Shown: positions 43,049 to 50,703 of the stretch, piece after piece
How the letters are laid out: each line of letters opens with the position of its first letter
Position numbering within the stretch: the first letter of the stretch is position 1
Source of the DNA: DT-110 sp964342305
GTDB taxonomy: Bacteria; Bacteroidota; Bacteroidia; Chitinophagales; Saprospiraceae
Assembly (NCBI GenBank): GCA_964342305.1
Contig: CAYFGK010000006.1
Span: forward strand, 1 to 64,000
DNA length: 64,000 bases
Reading direction: 5' to 3'
The notes under the pieces: model-generated
Seen by the model: the letters and a program-made list of their open reading frames with translations, nothing else
Databases searched by the model: none
Told to the model about the DNA's origin: nothing
Position numbers and translations under genes: made by a program

Positions 43049-43669
43049 TTACTTTTCCAAAATCACGAAAGATCCCTTGTGTCCCGGGATAGCACCTTTC
43101 ACCAAAATCAGGTTCTTGTCCGGGAATACTTTCATTACGCGCAGGTTTTGGACCTTCACGCGACGGCCACCATCCTGGCCGGCCATGCGCATTCCCTTGA
43201 ATACACGAGCCGGGTAAGAGGCGGCACCGATAGAACCCGGAGCACGCTGGCGGTTGTGCTGACCGTGGGTAGCGTCGTTCACACCGCGGAACCCGTGGCG
43301 CTTGACAACCCCCTGAAAGCCTTTCCCTTTGGAAGTACCAACAGCACTGACCATATCGCCCTCATTAAAGACTTCGTCTACTTTAATCAGGTCGCCGATC
43401 ACTTTTTCGATATCGAAATCGCGAAACTCAATAACTTTCCGCTTCGGACTTGTACTTGCTTTTTCGAAATGCCCTTGCAAGGCCTGGGAGGTATTCTTTT
43501 CTTTTGCCTCACCATAACCAATCTGAAGTGCGTTGTAACCGTCTGTTTCTTCGGTCTTCACCTGCGTTACAACACAGGGTCCGGCCTCGACTACGGTACA
43601 AGCAATATTACGGCCAGCCTCGTCGAAGATGCTGGTCATACCGATCTTTTTACCTAATAGTCCGTTCAT
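43049..43669 (-). CDS. rplC: 50S ribosomal protein L3
   Basis: 206 residues. MNGLLGKKIGMTSIFDEAGR, KGKGFQGVVKRHGFRG and the glycine/glutamine loop (GATHGQHN in part, PARVFKGMRMAGQDGGRRV) are diagnostic. Early assembly protein near the peptidyl transferase centre. Confidence 0.97.
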   Translation of the reverse strand: MNGLLGKKIGMTSIFDEAGRNIACTVVEAGPCVVTQVKTEETDGYNALQIGYGEAKEKNTSQALQGHFEKASTSPKRKVIEFRDFDIEKVIGDLIKVDEVFNEGDMVSAVGTSKGKGFQGVVKRHGFRGVNDATHGQHNRQRAPGSIGAASYPARVFKGMRMAGQDGGRRVKVQNLRVMKVFPDKNLILVKGAIPGHKGSFVILEK

Positions 43670-43886
43670 CAGATTTTACATTTAATGGTTAACGTCCCCG
43701 ATAAACGAAAAGCCCTTGAAAGTGTCCACTCCTGGCACCCATTCGTGGGTTGGCGGGGGTGGTCACTTCACCACATCACAGGATGTGGTGGGCTTCCGAT
43801 TAACCTAAGGAGACTTAGGTTTGTTCTGAGCCGGCGCTTTCGCTAAAAAGCGCAGCAGAAGAACGATGTTACTTGAATCTGGTTGC
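43670..43886 (-). promoter_or_regulatory. Structured gap between rpsJ and rplC
   Basis: 217 bases, unusually long for this operon, with a series of stems in minus-strand order: GCGCTTT/AAAGCGC (near 43840-43856), CCTAAG/CTTAGG (43804-43819), CACCACATC/GATGTGGTG (43769-43790) and ACCC/GGGT (near 43738-43750). A candidate regulatory leader for the genes from rplC onward. The second and third stems are perfect with 4-nt loops. Confidence 0.55.
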
Positions 43887-44195
43887 TTACGTCAACTTAA
43901 CTTGGATATCTACCCCACTCGGCAATTCCAGCTTAGACAATGCATCGACTGTCTTTTGGGTGGGCGTGTAGATTTCAATAAGGCGCTTGTGGGTGCGCAA
44001 CTGGAACTGCTCACGAGCTTTCTTGTTAACGTGCGGAGAACGGAGCACGGTAAAGATTTTCTTCTCGGTGGGCAGCGGAATCGGACCAGTGACAACAGCT
44101 CCACTATTCCTTACTGTTTTCACAATTTTCTCCGTTGACTTATCGACCAGATTGTGGTCGTACGAACGAAGCTTGATTCTAATCTTCTGATTCAT
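43887..44195 (-). CDS. rpsJ: 30S ribosomal protein S10
   Basis: 102 residues. KIRIKLRSYDHNLVDKSTEK, SGAVVTGPIPLPTEKKIFTV and the loop SPHVNKKAREQFQLRTHKRL are diagnostic. S10 also partners NusB in antitermination. Terminator-like hairpin just upstream. Confidence 0.97.
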   Translation of the reverse strand: MNQKIRIKLRSYDHNLVDKSTEKIVKTVRNSGAVVTGPIPLPTEKKIFTVLRSPHVNKKAREQFQLRTHKRLIEIYTPTQKTVDALSKLELPSGVDIQVKLT

Positions 44196-44228
44196 GCCTT
44201 AGTATCTACGATTTTCAAAGTTAAAAGA

Positions 44229-44254
44229 GTGGCCTGCTTCGTTCAGCAGACCAC
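44229..44254 (-). terminator. Terminator-like hairpin between fusA and rpsJ
   Basis: Minus-strand GTGGTCTGC and GCAGGCCAC pair over 9 positions (one G-U) with an 8-nt loop, followed by CTCTTTTAACT. It lies 12 bases after the fusA stop and may separate str from S10 messages. Confidence 0.6.
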
Positions 44255-44265
44255 ATATCTCATTG

Positions 44266-46404
44266 CTAGGCTTTTACTTCGCCTTTAGCTTTTTCCATTA
44301 CCTCCTTGGCAATGCCCTCCGGAGCAACCGCATAGTGGCTGAACTCCATAGTAGAGGTGGCACGTCCAGAAGTGATCGTACGCAGTTGGGTAACGTAACC
44401 GAACATTTCCGCCAGGGGAACTTCAGCCGTGATGGACACCGCACCACCGGGGCGGGGCGTCTGGCCTTTCGGCAAACCACGACGACGGTTCAAGTCACCA
44501 ACCACCGAACCAACAAATTCTTCCGGAGTAGTTACCTCCAGCTTCATGATCGGTTCCATGATCTTCGGATTCGTTTTTGCTGCAGCAGCCTTGAACCCTT
44601 CCTTGGCACACAATTCAAAGGCAATCGGCTTCGAGTCAACGGCGTGCATTGAGCCGTCGAATACCCGTACCTTCATGCTCTCGATGTTGTAGCCCGCCAG
44701 GATACCGTTAGCCATACAGGAAACGAAACCGTCCTTGATTGGCTTCTGGTAGTTCTTGTCGATGGATCCACCAACGATGCCCCATTCGAACTGCAGCTTC
44801 TCCTTACCATTCTTAAACTCTTCGCTCTCCAGGAACTCCTCATCGGCTGGTCCGAGTTCGAATTCCATATCGGCGAACAGACCAGAACCACCTGATTGCT
44901 TCTTGAGGCGCTCGCGGTGCGTTACAGAATTGGTCAGTGCTTCTTTGTAGTTCACCTGAGGTTCACCCTGGTTACACTCTACTTTGAACTCGCGACGCAG
45001 ACGGTCGACGATGATCTCCAGGTGCAACTCACCCATACCACGAATGATGGTCTGGTTGGTATCCTCATCGTATCGTACCTGGAAAGTGGGATCTTCCTCG
45101 GCCAGTTTGGCAAGGCCCATACCCAGCTTATCCATATCTTTTTGTGACTTAGGCTCTACGGCCACACCGATCACCGGATCGGGGAAGGTCATAGATTCCA
45201 GCGCGATTGGGTGCTTCTCGTCGCAAATGGTATCACCCGTACGCAGGTCTTTGAAACCTACACCCGCAGCAATATCACCTGCTTCGACAAATTCAATAGC
45301 GTTCTGCTTATTGGAGTGCATCTGGTACAAACGAGAGATACGCTCTTTCTTATCAGTACGCGTATTCAGCACGTAAGAACCGGCATCCAAACGACCAGAA
45401 TATGCGCGGAAGAACGCCAGTCGACCTACGAATGGGTCGGTAGCGATCTTGAACGCCAGGGCAGCAAATGGCTCATCTACTGACGGGCGACGCTTTTCAG
45501 CTTCTTCCGTGTGCGGATTGATACCCTCGATGGCTTCTACGTCAACTGGTGAGGGAAGGAAGGCACATACAGCATCCAGTACAGCCTGAACTCCTTTGTT
45601 TTTAAAGGCAGAACCGCAATAGATAGGCATAATGCTCATATCGCAAACCGCAGCGCGGATAGCCGCACGGATTTCTTCAACGGAGATCGAGTCGGGATCT
45701 TCAAAGAATTTCTCCAACAGGGTCTCATCGTATTCAGCAACGGATTCGAGAAGAGCTTCACGACGCTCATTTACTGTTTCCAGCAAATCTTCGGGAATAT
45801 CAACGATCTCATAGGTCATACCCATGTCGTCCTCATTCCAGATACGAGCTTCGTTGGTGATCAGGTCGACCACTCCTTCGAAGGTTTCTTCCGAACCGAT
45901 GGGCACCTGCATGGCAATAGCGTTGGCACCCAGCTTCTCTTTGATATCTTCGATAACAGCGAAGTAGTTAGCACCGGATCGGTCCATCTTATTGACAAAA
46001 CCGATACGTGGAACTTTGTAGCGATCCATCTGACGGAAAACCGTTTCAGACTGGGGCTCTACTCCACTTACCGCGCAGTACAAGGCAACTACACCGTCCA
46101 GGATGCGCAAGGAGCGCTCTACCTCTACGGTAAAGTCCACGTGACCCGGAGTGTCGATGATGTTGATGGTATATTCATCATCTTTCCATGGCCAGCTGGT
46201 TTTGGTGGCAGCAGAGGTAATGGTGATACCACGCTCCTGCTCTTGTTCCATCCAGTCCATAGTGGCCGCACCGTCGTGCACCTCACCGATCTTGTGACTG
46301 ATACCGGTGTAGTACAGAACGCGCTCTGTGGTCGTTGTTTTACCGGCATCGATGTGGGCAGCAATACCGATATTTCGTGTGAATTTGAGATCTTTCTGTG
46401 CCAT
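44266..46404 (-). CDS. fusA: Elongation factor G
   Basis: 712 residues. GTPase that moves tRNAs and mRNA. G1 AHIDAGKTTTTE (16-27), G2 around RGITITSAAT, G3 DTPGHVDFTVEVERS and G4 NKMDRSGANY are intact; domain IV has RGMGELHLEIIVDRLRREF. Third gene of the str cluster. No tuf gene follows, so EF-Tu is elsewhere. Confidence 0.97.
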   Translation of the reverse strand: MAQKDLKFTRNIGIAAHIDAGKTTTTERVLYYTGISHKIGEVHDGAATMDWMEQEQERGITITSAATKTSWPWKDDEYTINIIDTPGHVDFTVEVERSLRILDGVVALYCAVSGVEPQSETVFRQMDRYKVPRIGFVNKMDRSGANYFAVIEDIKEKLGANAIAMQVPIGSEETFEGVVDLITNEARIWNEDDMGMTYEIVDIPEDLLETVNERREALLESVAEYDETLLEKFFEDPDSISVEEIRAAIRAAVCDMSIMPIYCGSAFKNKGVQAVLDAVCAFLPSPVDVEAIEGINPHTEEAEKRRPSVDEPFAALAFKIATDPFVGRLAFFRAYSGRLDAGSYVLNTRTDKKERISRLYQMHSNKQNAIEFVEAGDIAAGVGFKDLRTGDTICDEKHPIALESMTFPDPVIGVAVEPKSQKDMDKLGMGLAKLAEEDPTFQVRYDEDTNQTIIRGMGELHLEIIVDRLRREFKVECNQGEPQVNYKEALTNSVTHRERLKKQSGGSGLFADMEFELGPADEEFLESEEFKNGKEKLQFEWGIVGGSIDKNYQKPIKDGFVSCMANGILAGYNIESMKVRVFDGSMHAVDSKPIAFELCAKEGFKAAAAKTNPKIMEPIMKLEVTTPEEFVGSVVGDLNRRRGLPKGQTPRPGGAVSITAEVPLAEMFGYVTQLRTITSGRATSTMEFSHYAVAPEGIAKEVMEKAKGEVKA

Positions 46405-46445
46405 GACTACGCCTCGAAAGAGAGTTTTATGTTTGAAATAAATTA

Positions 46446-46913
46446 TTACACGCGGAAGTGCGCGAAGGCCCGGTTAGATTCGGCCATACGGTGCGTATCT
46501 TCTTTACGCTTAACCGCACCACCTTCACCTTTACTGGCGGCCATCAACTCAGCAGCCAACTTCTCGGCCATGCCTTTTCCACTGCGCTGACGGGCAAATT
46601 TGATCAGCCATTTCATACCGATCGACATTTTCCGCTTGGCGCGAATTTCCGTAGGAATCTGAAAGGTTGCACCTCCAATACGACGGCTGCGTACCTCAAC
46701 CTGGGGCATGGCGTTGTTCAACGCTTTTTTCCAGATCTGGTGCTCATCTTGTTGTGTGCGCTCCTTAATAAGATCCATCGCCTCGTAGAAGATGGAGAAT
46801 GCAGTTGATTTCTTTCCCTGCAACATCATATTATTGACGAACTGGGTCACAATCGGATCACCGTACCGGGGGTCGGGATCAATAATTCTTAGTTTTGGTT
46901 TTCTTTTACGCAT
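46446..46913 (-). CDS. rpsG: 30S ribosomal protein S7
   Basis: 155 residues. DPRYGDPIVTQFVNNMMLQGKK-type start, VEVRSRRIGGATFQIPTEI and RMAESNRAFAHFRV end are typical. Nucleates the small-subunit head. It follows rpsL by 33 bases. Confidence 0.97.
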   Translation of the reverse strand: MRKRKPKLRIIDPDPRYGDPIVTQFVNNMMLQGKKSTAFSIFYEAMDLIKERTQQDEHQIWKKALNNAMPQVEVRSRRIGGATFQIPTEIRAKRKMSIGMKWLIKFARQRSGKGMAEKLAAELMAASKGEGGAVKRKEDTHRMAESNRAFAHFRV

Positions 46914-46946
46914 GAATCAGCGGTTTCTTGAATGATTGAAACATAA

Positions 46947-47321
46947 TTACTTCTTAGGTCGCTTCGTACCGTACTTGGAACGGCTTTGCAGGCGATCGGT
47001 AACACCGGCAGTGTCCAGTGCTCCGCGAACTACCGTGTAACGTACACCCGGTAGATCTTTTACACGACCACCTCGTACAAGTACGATGGAGTGTTCCTGC
47101 AAATTGTGACCCTCGCCCGGGATATAGGCAATAACCTCGATACCGTTCGTCAGACGTACCTTGGCAACCTTACGCAAAGCAGAGTTCGGCTTCTTGGGTG
47201 TGGTCGTATATACACGAGTGCACACACCACGACGCTGAGGAGATGACTCCAGTGCACGAGATTTGCTCTTCTGCACGATTTTCTTTCTGCCCTTGCGTAC
47301 CAACTGGTTGATTGTAGGCAT
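46947..47321 (-). CDS. rpsL: 30S ribosomal protein S12
   Basis: 124 residues. First gene of the superoperon. PTINQLVRKGRKKIVQKSKS, TTPKKPNSALRKVAKVRLTN and VKDLPGVRYTVVRGALD are typical. The two lysines whose mutation gives streptomycin resistance (in KKPNSAL and VKDLPG) are wild-type. Confidence 0.97.
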   Translation of the reverse strand: MPTINQLVRKGRKKIVQKSKSRALESSPQRRGVCTRVYTTTPKKPNSALRKVAKVRLTNGIEVIAYIPGEGHNLQEHSIVLVRGGRVKDLPGVRYTVVRGALDTAGVTDRLQSRSKYGTKRPKK

Positions 47322-47416
47322 ATTCTAAATACTGTTTATAAAACTTAACCTTTCAGATACATTCGCTTAATAAACATCCAAGTGTCACATGGACACAGCT
47401 TGCTCAAAAGCGATTG

Positions 47417-47447
47417 CAAAGGTAAAGCTTTAATTCTGAAAATACAA
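47417..47447 (-). promoter_or_regulatory. Promoter of the str-S10-spc-alpha superoperon
   Basis: Minus strand TTG (47447-47445), 20 bases, TACCTTTG (47424-47417): a close Bacteroidetes consensus 96 bases before the rpsL ATG. It predicts a leader of about 90 nt. Confidence 0.65.
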
Positions 47448-47614
47448 GGTAGATCTTGAAATTGTTGGACAGCCCGCTCCCTGCGCCGGCCATATAGTAC
47501 CGGGCTTCAAATGCAGGACGTATTTCCTTCTCATAAATGAGCAAACGGCAACAGTTTGTACCGGTCTCCCCTTAATTGAAAGATTGTATTTGGTAGCGGG
47601 TATTTTGTGGTAGG

Positions 47615-47946
47615 AATCGCCCCCTATCTCCCTTTCCCCCCTTCTCCCTTTCCCCCTCTGATTGCCGATGCCACCTTTCATGCAGGTTGGCAATTCACTT
47701 CATGGATCGCGGCAGACGCGATAAATCGCGTCTCTACCCGGATTGGGTTTTACCGGAACGATACCGCTCCCCCTATCTCCCTTTCTCCTATTCTCCCTAT
47801 CCCCCCTTCTCCCTTTCCCCCTCTGATTGCCGATGCCACCTTTCATGCAGGTTGGCAATTCACTTCATGGATCGCGGCAGACGCGATAAATCGCGTCTCT
47901 ACCCGGATTGGGTTTTACCGGAACGATACCGCTCCCCCTATCTCCT
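47615..47946. repeat. 165-bp tandem duplication with MITE-like palindrome
   Basis: Two nearly identical copies offset by 165 bp; for example the CTCTGATTGCC block starts at 47656 and 47821. Each copy holds the perfect 20-bp palindrome AGACGCGATAAATCGCGTCT (47714-47733 and 47879-47898) followed by CTACCCGG, resembling small palindromic repeats common in bacterial intergenic DNA. The copies are edged by pyrimidine octamers. The proline-rich open frame across this region is a repeat artefact. Confidence 0.9.
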
Positions 47947-48086
47947 TTTCTCCCTATCTCCCAATCTCCCTTTCTCCCTATCTCCCTTTCTCCCTTTCCC
48001 CCTATCTCCCTTTCTCCCTATCTCCCTTTCTCCCTTTCCCCCTATCCCCCCTTCTCCCTATCCCCCTTTCTCCCTTTCCCCCCTTC
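47936..48086. repeat. Octamer array, CTCCCTTT/CTCCCTAT type
   Basis: About 150 bases of 8-bp units (CTCCCTTT, CTCCCTAT, CCCCCTAT) make an almost pure pyrimidine strand. The left part of the region (47622-47655 and 47773-47820) has shorter runs of the same units. It enters the 3' end of the minus-strand fdhD gene and provides its TAG stop (48002-48004). Confidence 0.92.
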
Positions 48087-48934
48087 ACCCGCTCCGCTCC
48101 CGCGTACACATTACAACGGTTATTTCTGACAAACCCGATCAGCGTCATGCCACACTCCTCCGCCAGGTCAATCGCCAGGCTGGATGGTGCACCTACCGCC
48201 GATAATACAGGGACTCCGGCCATCCAGGCTTTTTGCACCAGCTCAAAACCAATGCGGCCGCTGAGAACAATCTGTGCATTGCTCAGGGGAAGCAGGTTCT
48301 CCTCCAACGCATAACCGATCACTTTGTCGAGAGCATTATGCCGCCCCACATCCTCAAAAGCAGCCAGTACGTTCCCATCCGGCGAGACCAGGGCAGCAGC
48401 GTGTAAGCCTCCCGTGCGGGCAAATACCGATTGACTATCGCCCAATTGCTCCGGTAACAACTGGATGTCTTCGATCCGTACCTTGGGCCACCCCGGCCGT
48501 AACAGGTACACGGATTGCTGACGTACCAGTTCCATACTGCCCTTACCACATACACCGCAACTGGAGGCAGTATAAAAATGACGCTCCTGACTCGACCAGT
48601 CCAGGTCCAAATTCTTCCGTAAGGTTATATCCAGGGTATTTTCGTGGACCATATTCCCTACCCTCCGGCGGGGCTGATCCATCCGGACTACATCCGCCCG
48701 GCAGCCAATGATGCCCTCCGTAAACAAGAACCCCAATGCCAGATGCTGATCGTCGCCGGGAGTACGCATAGTTATGGATATGGTACGGAACGGCTCCCCT
48801 CCCCCGGCTACAGACAACCGGATCTCCAGAGGTTCCTCCACCACCACCTCGTCTTCGTCCGGTGCCCATCCCCCGTTGGTATGCCGGAAGACACGGACCG
48901 ATCGTACTTGTTTTTGCGAAAGCGGGCTTTCCAT
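48002..48934 (-). CDS. fdhD: FdhD sulfurtransferase for formate dehydrogenase
   Basis: 310 residues. FdhD passes sulfur from IscS to the molybdenum cofactor of formate dehydrogenase. The redox cysteine motif is SSCGVCGKGSME; other family blocks are ALGFLFTEGII, FEDVGRHNALDKVIG and LSGRIGFELVQKAWMAGVP. The family normally ends near VYAGAERV (about 286). Here about 24 Gly/Arg/Lys/Glu-rich residues follow (KGGKGERGIGRRGDRGKG and on), encoded by the octamer array, which also gives the stop. No formate dehydrogenase gene is nearby. Confidence 0.93.
   Translation of the reverse strand: MESPLSQKQVRSVRVFRHTNGGWAPDEDEVVVEEPLEIRLSVAGGGEPFRTISITMRTPGDDQHLALGFLFTEGIIGCRADVVRMDQPRRRVGNMVHENTLDITLRKNLDLDWSSQERHFYTASSCGVCGKGSMELVRQQSVYLLRPGWPKVRIEDIQLLPEQLGDSQSVFARTGGLHAAALVSPDGNVLAAFEDVGRHNALDKVIGYALEENLLPLSNAQIVLSGRIGFELVQKAWMAGVPVLSAVGAPSSLAIDLAEECGMTLIGFVRNNRCNVYAGAERVKGGKGERGIGRRGDRGKGRKGDREKGR
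48911..48923 (-). repeat. 13-bp dispersed word, copy 5
   Basis: TTTTTGCGAAAGC on the plus strand, inside the fdhD N-terminal codons (SQK region). A variant, TTTTTAGCGAAAGC, lies about 30 bases away at 48945-48958. Confidence 0.9.
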
Positions 48935-48984
48935 AGTCAGATCATTTTTAGCGAAAGCTTGTTGTACAAAACAGAATAAGGAAT

Positions 48985-49314
48985 ATGGCTTTAAATCTGG
49001 AACTGGAAATATCGTTGGATGATGTGCGGCTGATGCTAGGCGACCGGTTTGAACAGGAATTCATCCGTCAGATGCATACCGCCACCTGTACCGGGTGCGA
49101 ACGCCGGTATAATGCGACTATCGATATATCCGAAATATGGCTAAACCACATTGGTGACCTCATTGTGGAGGGTACTTGCACCAATTGTCAAACCCCGATC
49201 AGTAAATACCTGGAAACGAGTAATCTGCAAAATGCATACGACCAGGCTATGGCCATCCGGGAACTTCATATGCACGTCCTGAAAGAATATAACGCACGGC
49301 CACCCGGCGGCTAG
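48985..49314 (+). CDS. Small protein with four-cysteine zinc-ribbon-like site
   Basis: 109 residues; no family recognised with certainty. Two cysteine pairs, CTGC (about residue 35) and CTNC (about 65), spaced as in a zinc ribbon. The rest is acidic and mostly alpha/beta, with a helical tail. Divergent from fdhD by 50 bases; its stop overlaps the methyltransferase stop by 4 bases. It may be a small metal-binding or nucleic-acid-binding accessory protein; the role is unknown. Confidence 0.75.
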   Translation: MALNLELEISLDDVRLMLGDRFEQEFIRQMHTATCTGCERRYNATIDISEIWLNHIGDLIVEGTCTNCQTPISKYLETSNLQNAYDQAMAIRELHMHVLKEYNARPPGG

Positions 49315-49997
49315 ACCATTGTTTTAATAGCCTGGACCGTTCCAAAATAGCCCCGGCTGAAAGCGATCGATACTTGCGGAAAACCAGCTTCCCGCAACCA
49401 TTTCATCTGGTCGTCGAAGGAGTCGGGGTGATCGTACTCCGCGTAGTGCTCCATCAGGTATTGCCAGTCTTCATCCGAACTACCCTGCTCCCTCGCCAAC
49501 CGTTCCCATTCCGACAGAGCGTGCTGGTGTGTATCGTCATCCTTCGTATCCACAAAAATGTCACTGGCCAGGAATCGGCCGCCCGGGCGCAACCATTCGT
49601 GCACTCGTCCGAACAGAGCTTGTTTGTCGGCCGCCTCCAAATGATGCAGGGACAATCCGGCCACTACCAGATCAAAAGTCCGGGGCAAAAAGCTGAGTTC
49701 CTGCATGTACTTTTCCACGTACGTAAAGGCCTCTGATGCTCCAAACCGGTCGGCACAGGAGGTAATCATTTTTGCGGAAGCATCCACTAACACCATATCG
49801 ACCTCCGGAAATTGCTTGCGAACAACAAAGGTCGTATTGCCGTTTCCCGCACCGAGATCAAGCGCCGTTTGCGGCTCAAAGTCCTTGGGCAACCCGTCTA
49901 CCAGTGAGAGTATCAGGTCGTCGTAATGCGGTACCCACCGGCGAATCTTGTCGGTGTAACCGTCCTCGAGCTTATCGAATTCTTGTCCTACCAGCAT
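49311..49997 (-). CDS. Class I SAM-dependent methyltransferase
   Basis: 228 residues. SAM-binding motif I is ALDLGAGNGNTTF, motif II ends in VDAS, and motif IV is LVVAGLSLHHLEAADK. This fits UbiE/Trm-like small-molecule methyltransferases; the substrate is unknown. It starts at 49997, downstream of a heptamer array and hairpin module, and converges with the zinc-ribbon gene. Confidence 0.85.
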   Translation of the reverse strand: MLVGQEFDKLEDGYTDKIRRWVPHYDDLILSLVDGLPKDFEPQTALDLGAGNGNTTFVVRKQFPEVDMVLVDASAKMITSCADRFGASEAFTYVEKYMQELSFLPRTFDLVVAGLSLHHLEAADKQALFGRVHEWLRPGGRFLASDIFVDTKDDDTHQHALSEWERLAREQGSSDEDWQYLMEHYAEYDHPDSFDDQMKWLREAGFPQVSIAFSRGYFGTVQAIKTMV

Positions 49998-50073
49998 ACC
50001 AAAGGTGATTGTAATTAACGTAAAGTTGGGGCCGACCTGTTTGCTAAATAGCTGAGGGTCAGAATCGCACGTT

Positions 50074-50139
50074 GTAATAGGTATAGTGTATAAGGTAGTA
50101 AGACTTGCTTAAATCCAGATACCTATTACCCTATACCGG
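50074..50139. repeat. Heptamer array, GGTATAG type, with inverted arm
   Basis: Left units GGTATAG, TGTATAA, GGTAGTA; right arm GATACCTATTACCCTATACC, whose complement reads GGTATAG, GGTAATA, GGTATC. Same plan as 14766-14860, and also followed directly by the hairpin module. Confidence 0.75.
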
Positions 50140-50192
50140 GAGGTTGGGCCTTAATTATCTCTATTTAAAAAATCATTTAAGCCCCACCTCGC
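50140..50192. repeat. Hairpin module, copy B
   Basis: GAGGTTGGGCC (50140-50150) pairs with GCCCCACCTC (50181-50190). Matches copy A (14861-14913) at both ends and in the ATTATC and ATTTA blocks. It lies just past the stop of the DUF4112 gene, so it may act as the 3' end of that operon. Confidence 0.75.
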
Positions 50193-50197
50193 GGTAA

Positions 50198-50701
50198 TTA
50201 GGAAAAAACAGTTCCCAGGGCCATGCCCAGCGCCGATAAGATACGCCCCACTACCCAAAAGGACAAGATCAACAGTCCGGCCAAGACTAAAATGACCAAC
50301 CCGATTACCGGCCAGGCACTACCCCGGTGGCGGCCTTCCCCGTAATGGGCCAATAGTAAGCGAACGTTCTTCTTGTTGGCGCGGTACCGCCAATCAAAGA
50401 GGTCGCCCAATACCGGGATGGTTCCCAGGGTACCATCAACGAACAGGTTACCCAGCATCAGGATCAACAATCGGCCGGAGGCTCCTCTTCGGGCCATCAC
50501 GACGATCAGGAACCCGGATACGAGAAAGGTGATCACATCGCCCACATAAGGTACTAACCCCACCAGCGCATCCAGGCCAAAACGTATCTGAGTGCCAGGT
50601 ATCCGGAAACGATCATCCAGAAATTCCGCCATCTTATCCAGCCAGGCTAGTTCGGGATGATCATCAACTGTCGTTCCGGTACTGGTACGCGTTTTTGCCA
50701 T
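50198..50701 (-). CDS. DUF4112 membrane protein
   Basis: 167 residues. The core DDRFRIPGTQIRFGLDALVGLVPYVGDV and DLFDWRYRANKKNVRLL match the DUF4112 family of small inner membrane proteins; about three TM helices. Function unknown. Last gene of a four-gene minus-strand run; it starts 2 bases after the phosphoesterase. Confidence 0.88.
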   Translation of the reverse strand: MAKTRTSTGTTVDDHPELAWLDKMAEFLDDRFRIPGTQIRFGLDALVGLVPYVGDVITFLVSGFLIVVMARRGASGRLLILMLGNLFVDGTLGTIPVLGDLFDWRYRANKKNVRLLLAHYGEGRHRGSAWPVIGLVILVLAGLLILSFWVVGRILSALGMALGTVFS

Positions 50702-50703
50702 GA

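Noticed and set aside
43740..43830. tRNA-like cluster of stems before rplC
   Set aside because: The stems do not form a cloverleaf and there is no T-loop GTTCAAATC-type sequence.
47607..48314. Long proline-rich open frames on the plus strand
   Set aside because: They translate the 165-bp duplication and octamer repeats (SLSPFLPF-type runs) and then run antisense through fdhD.
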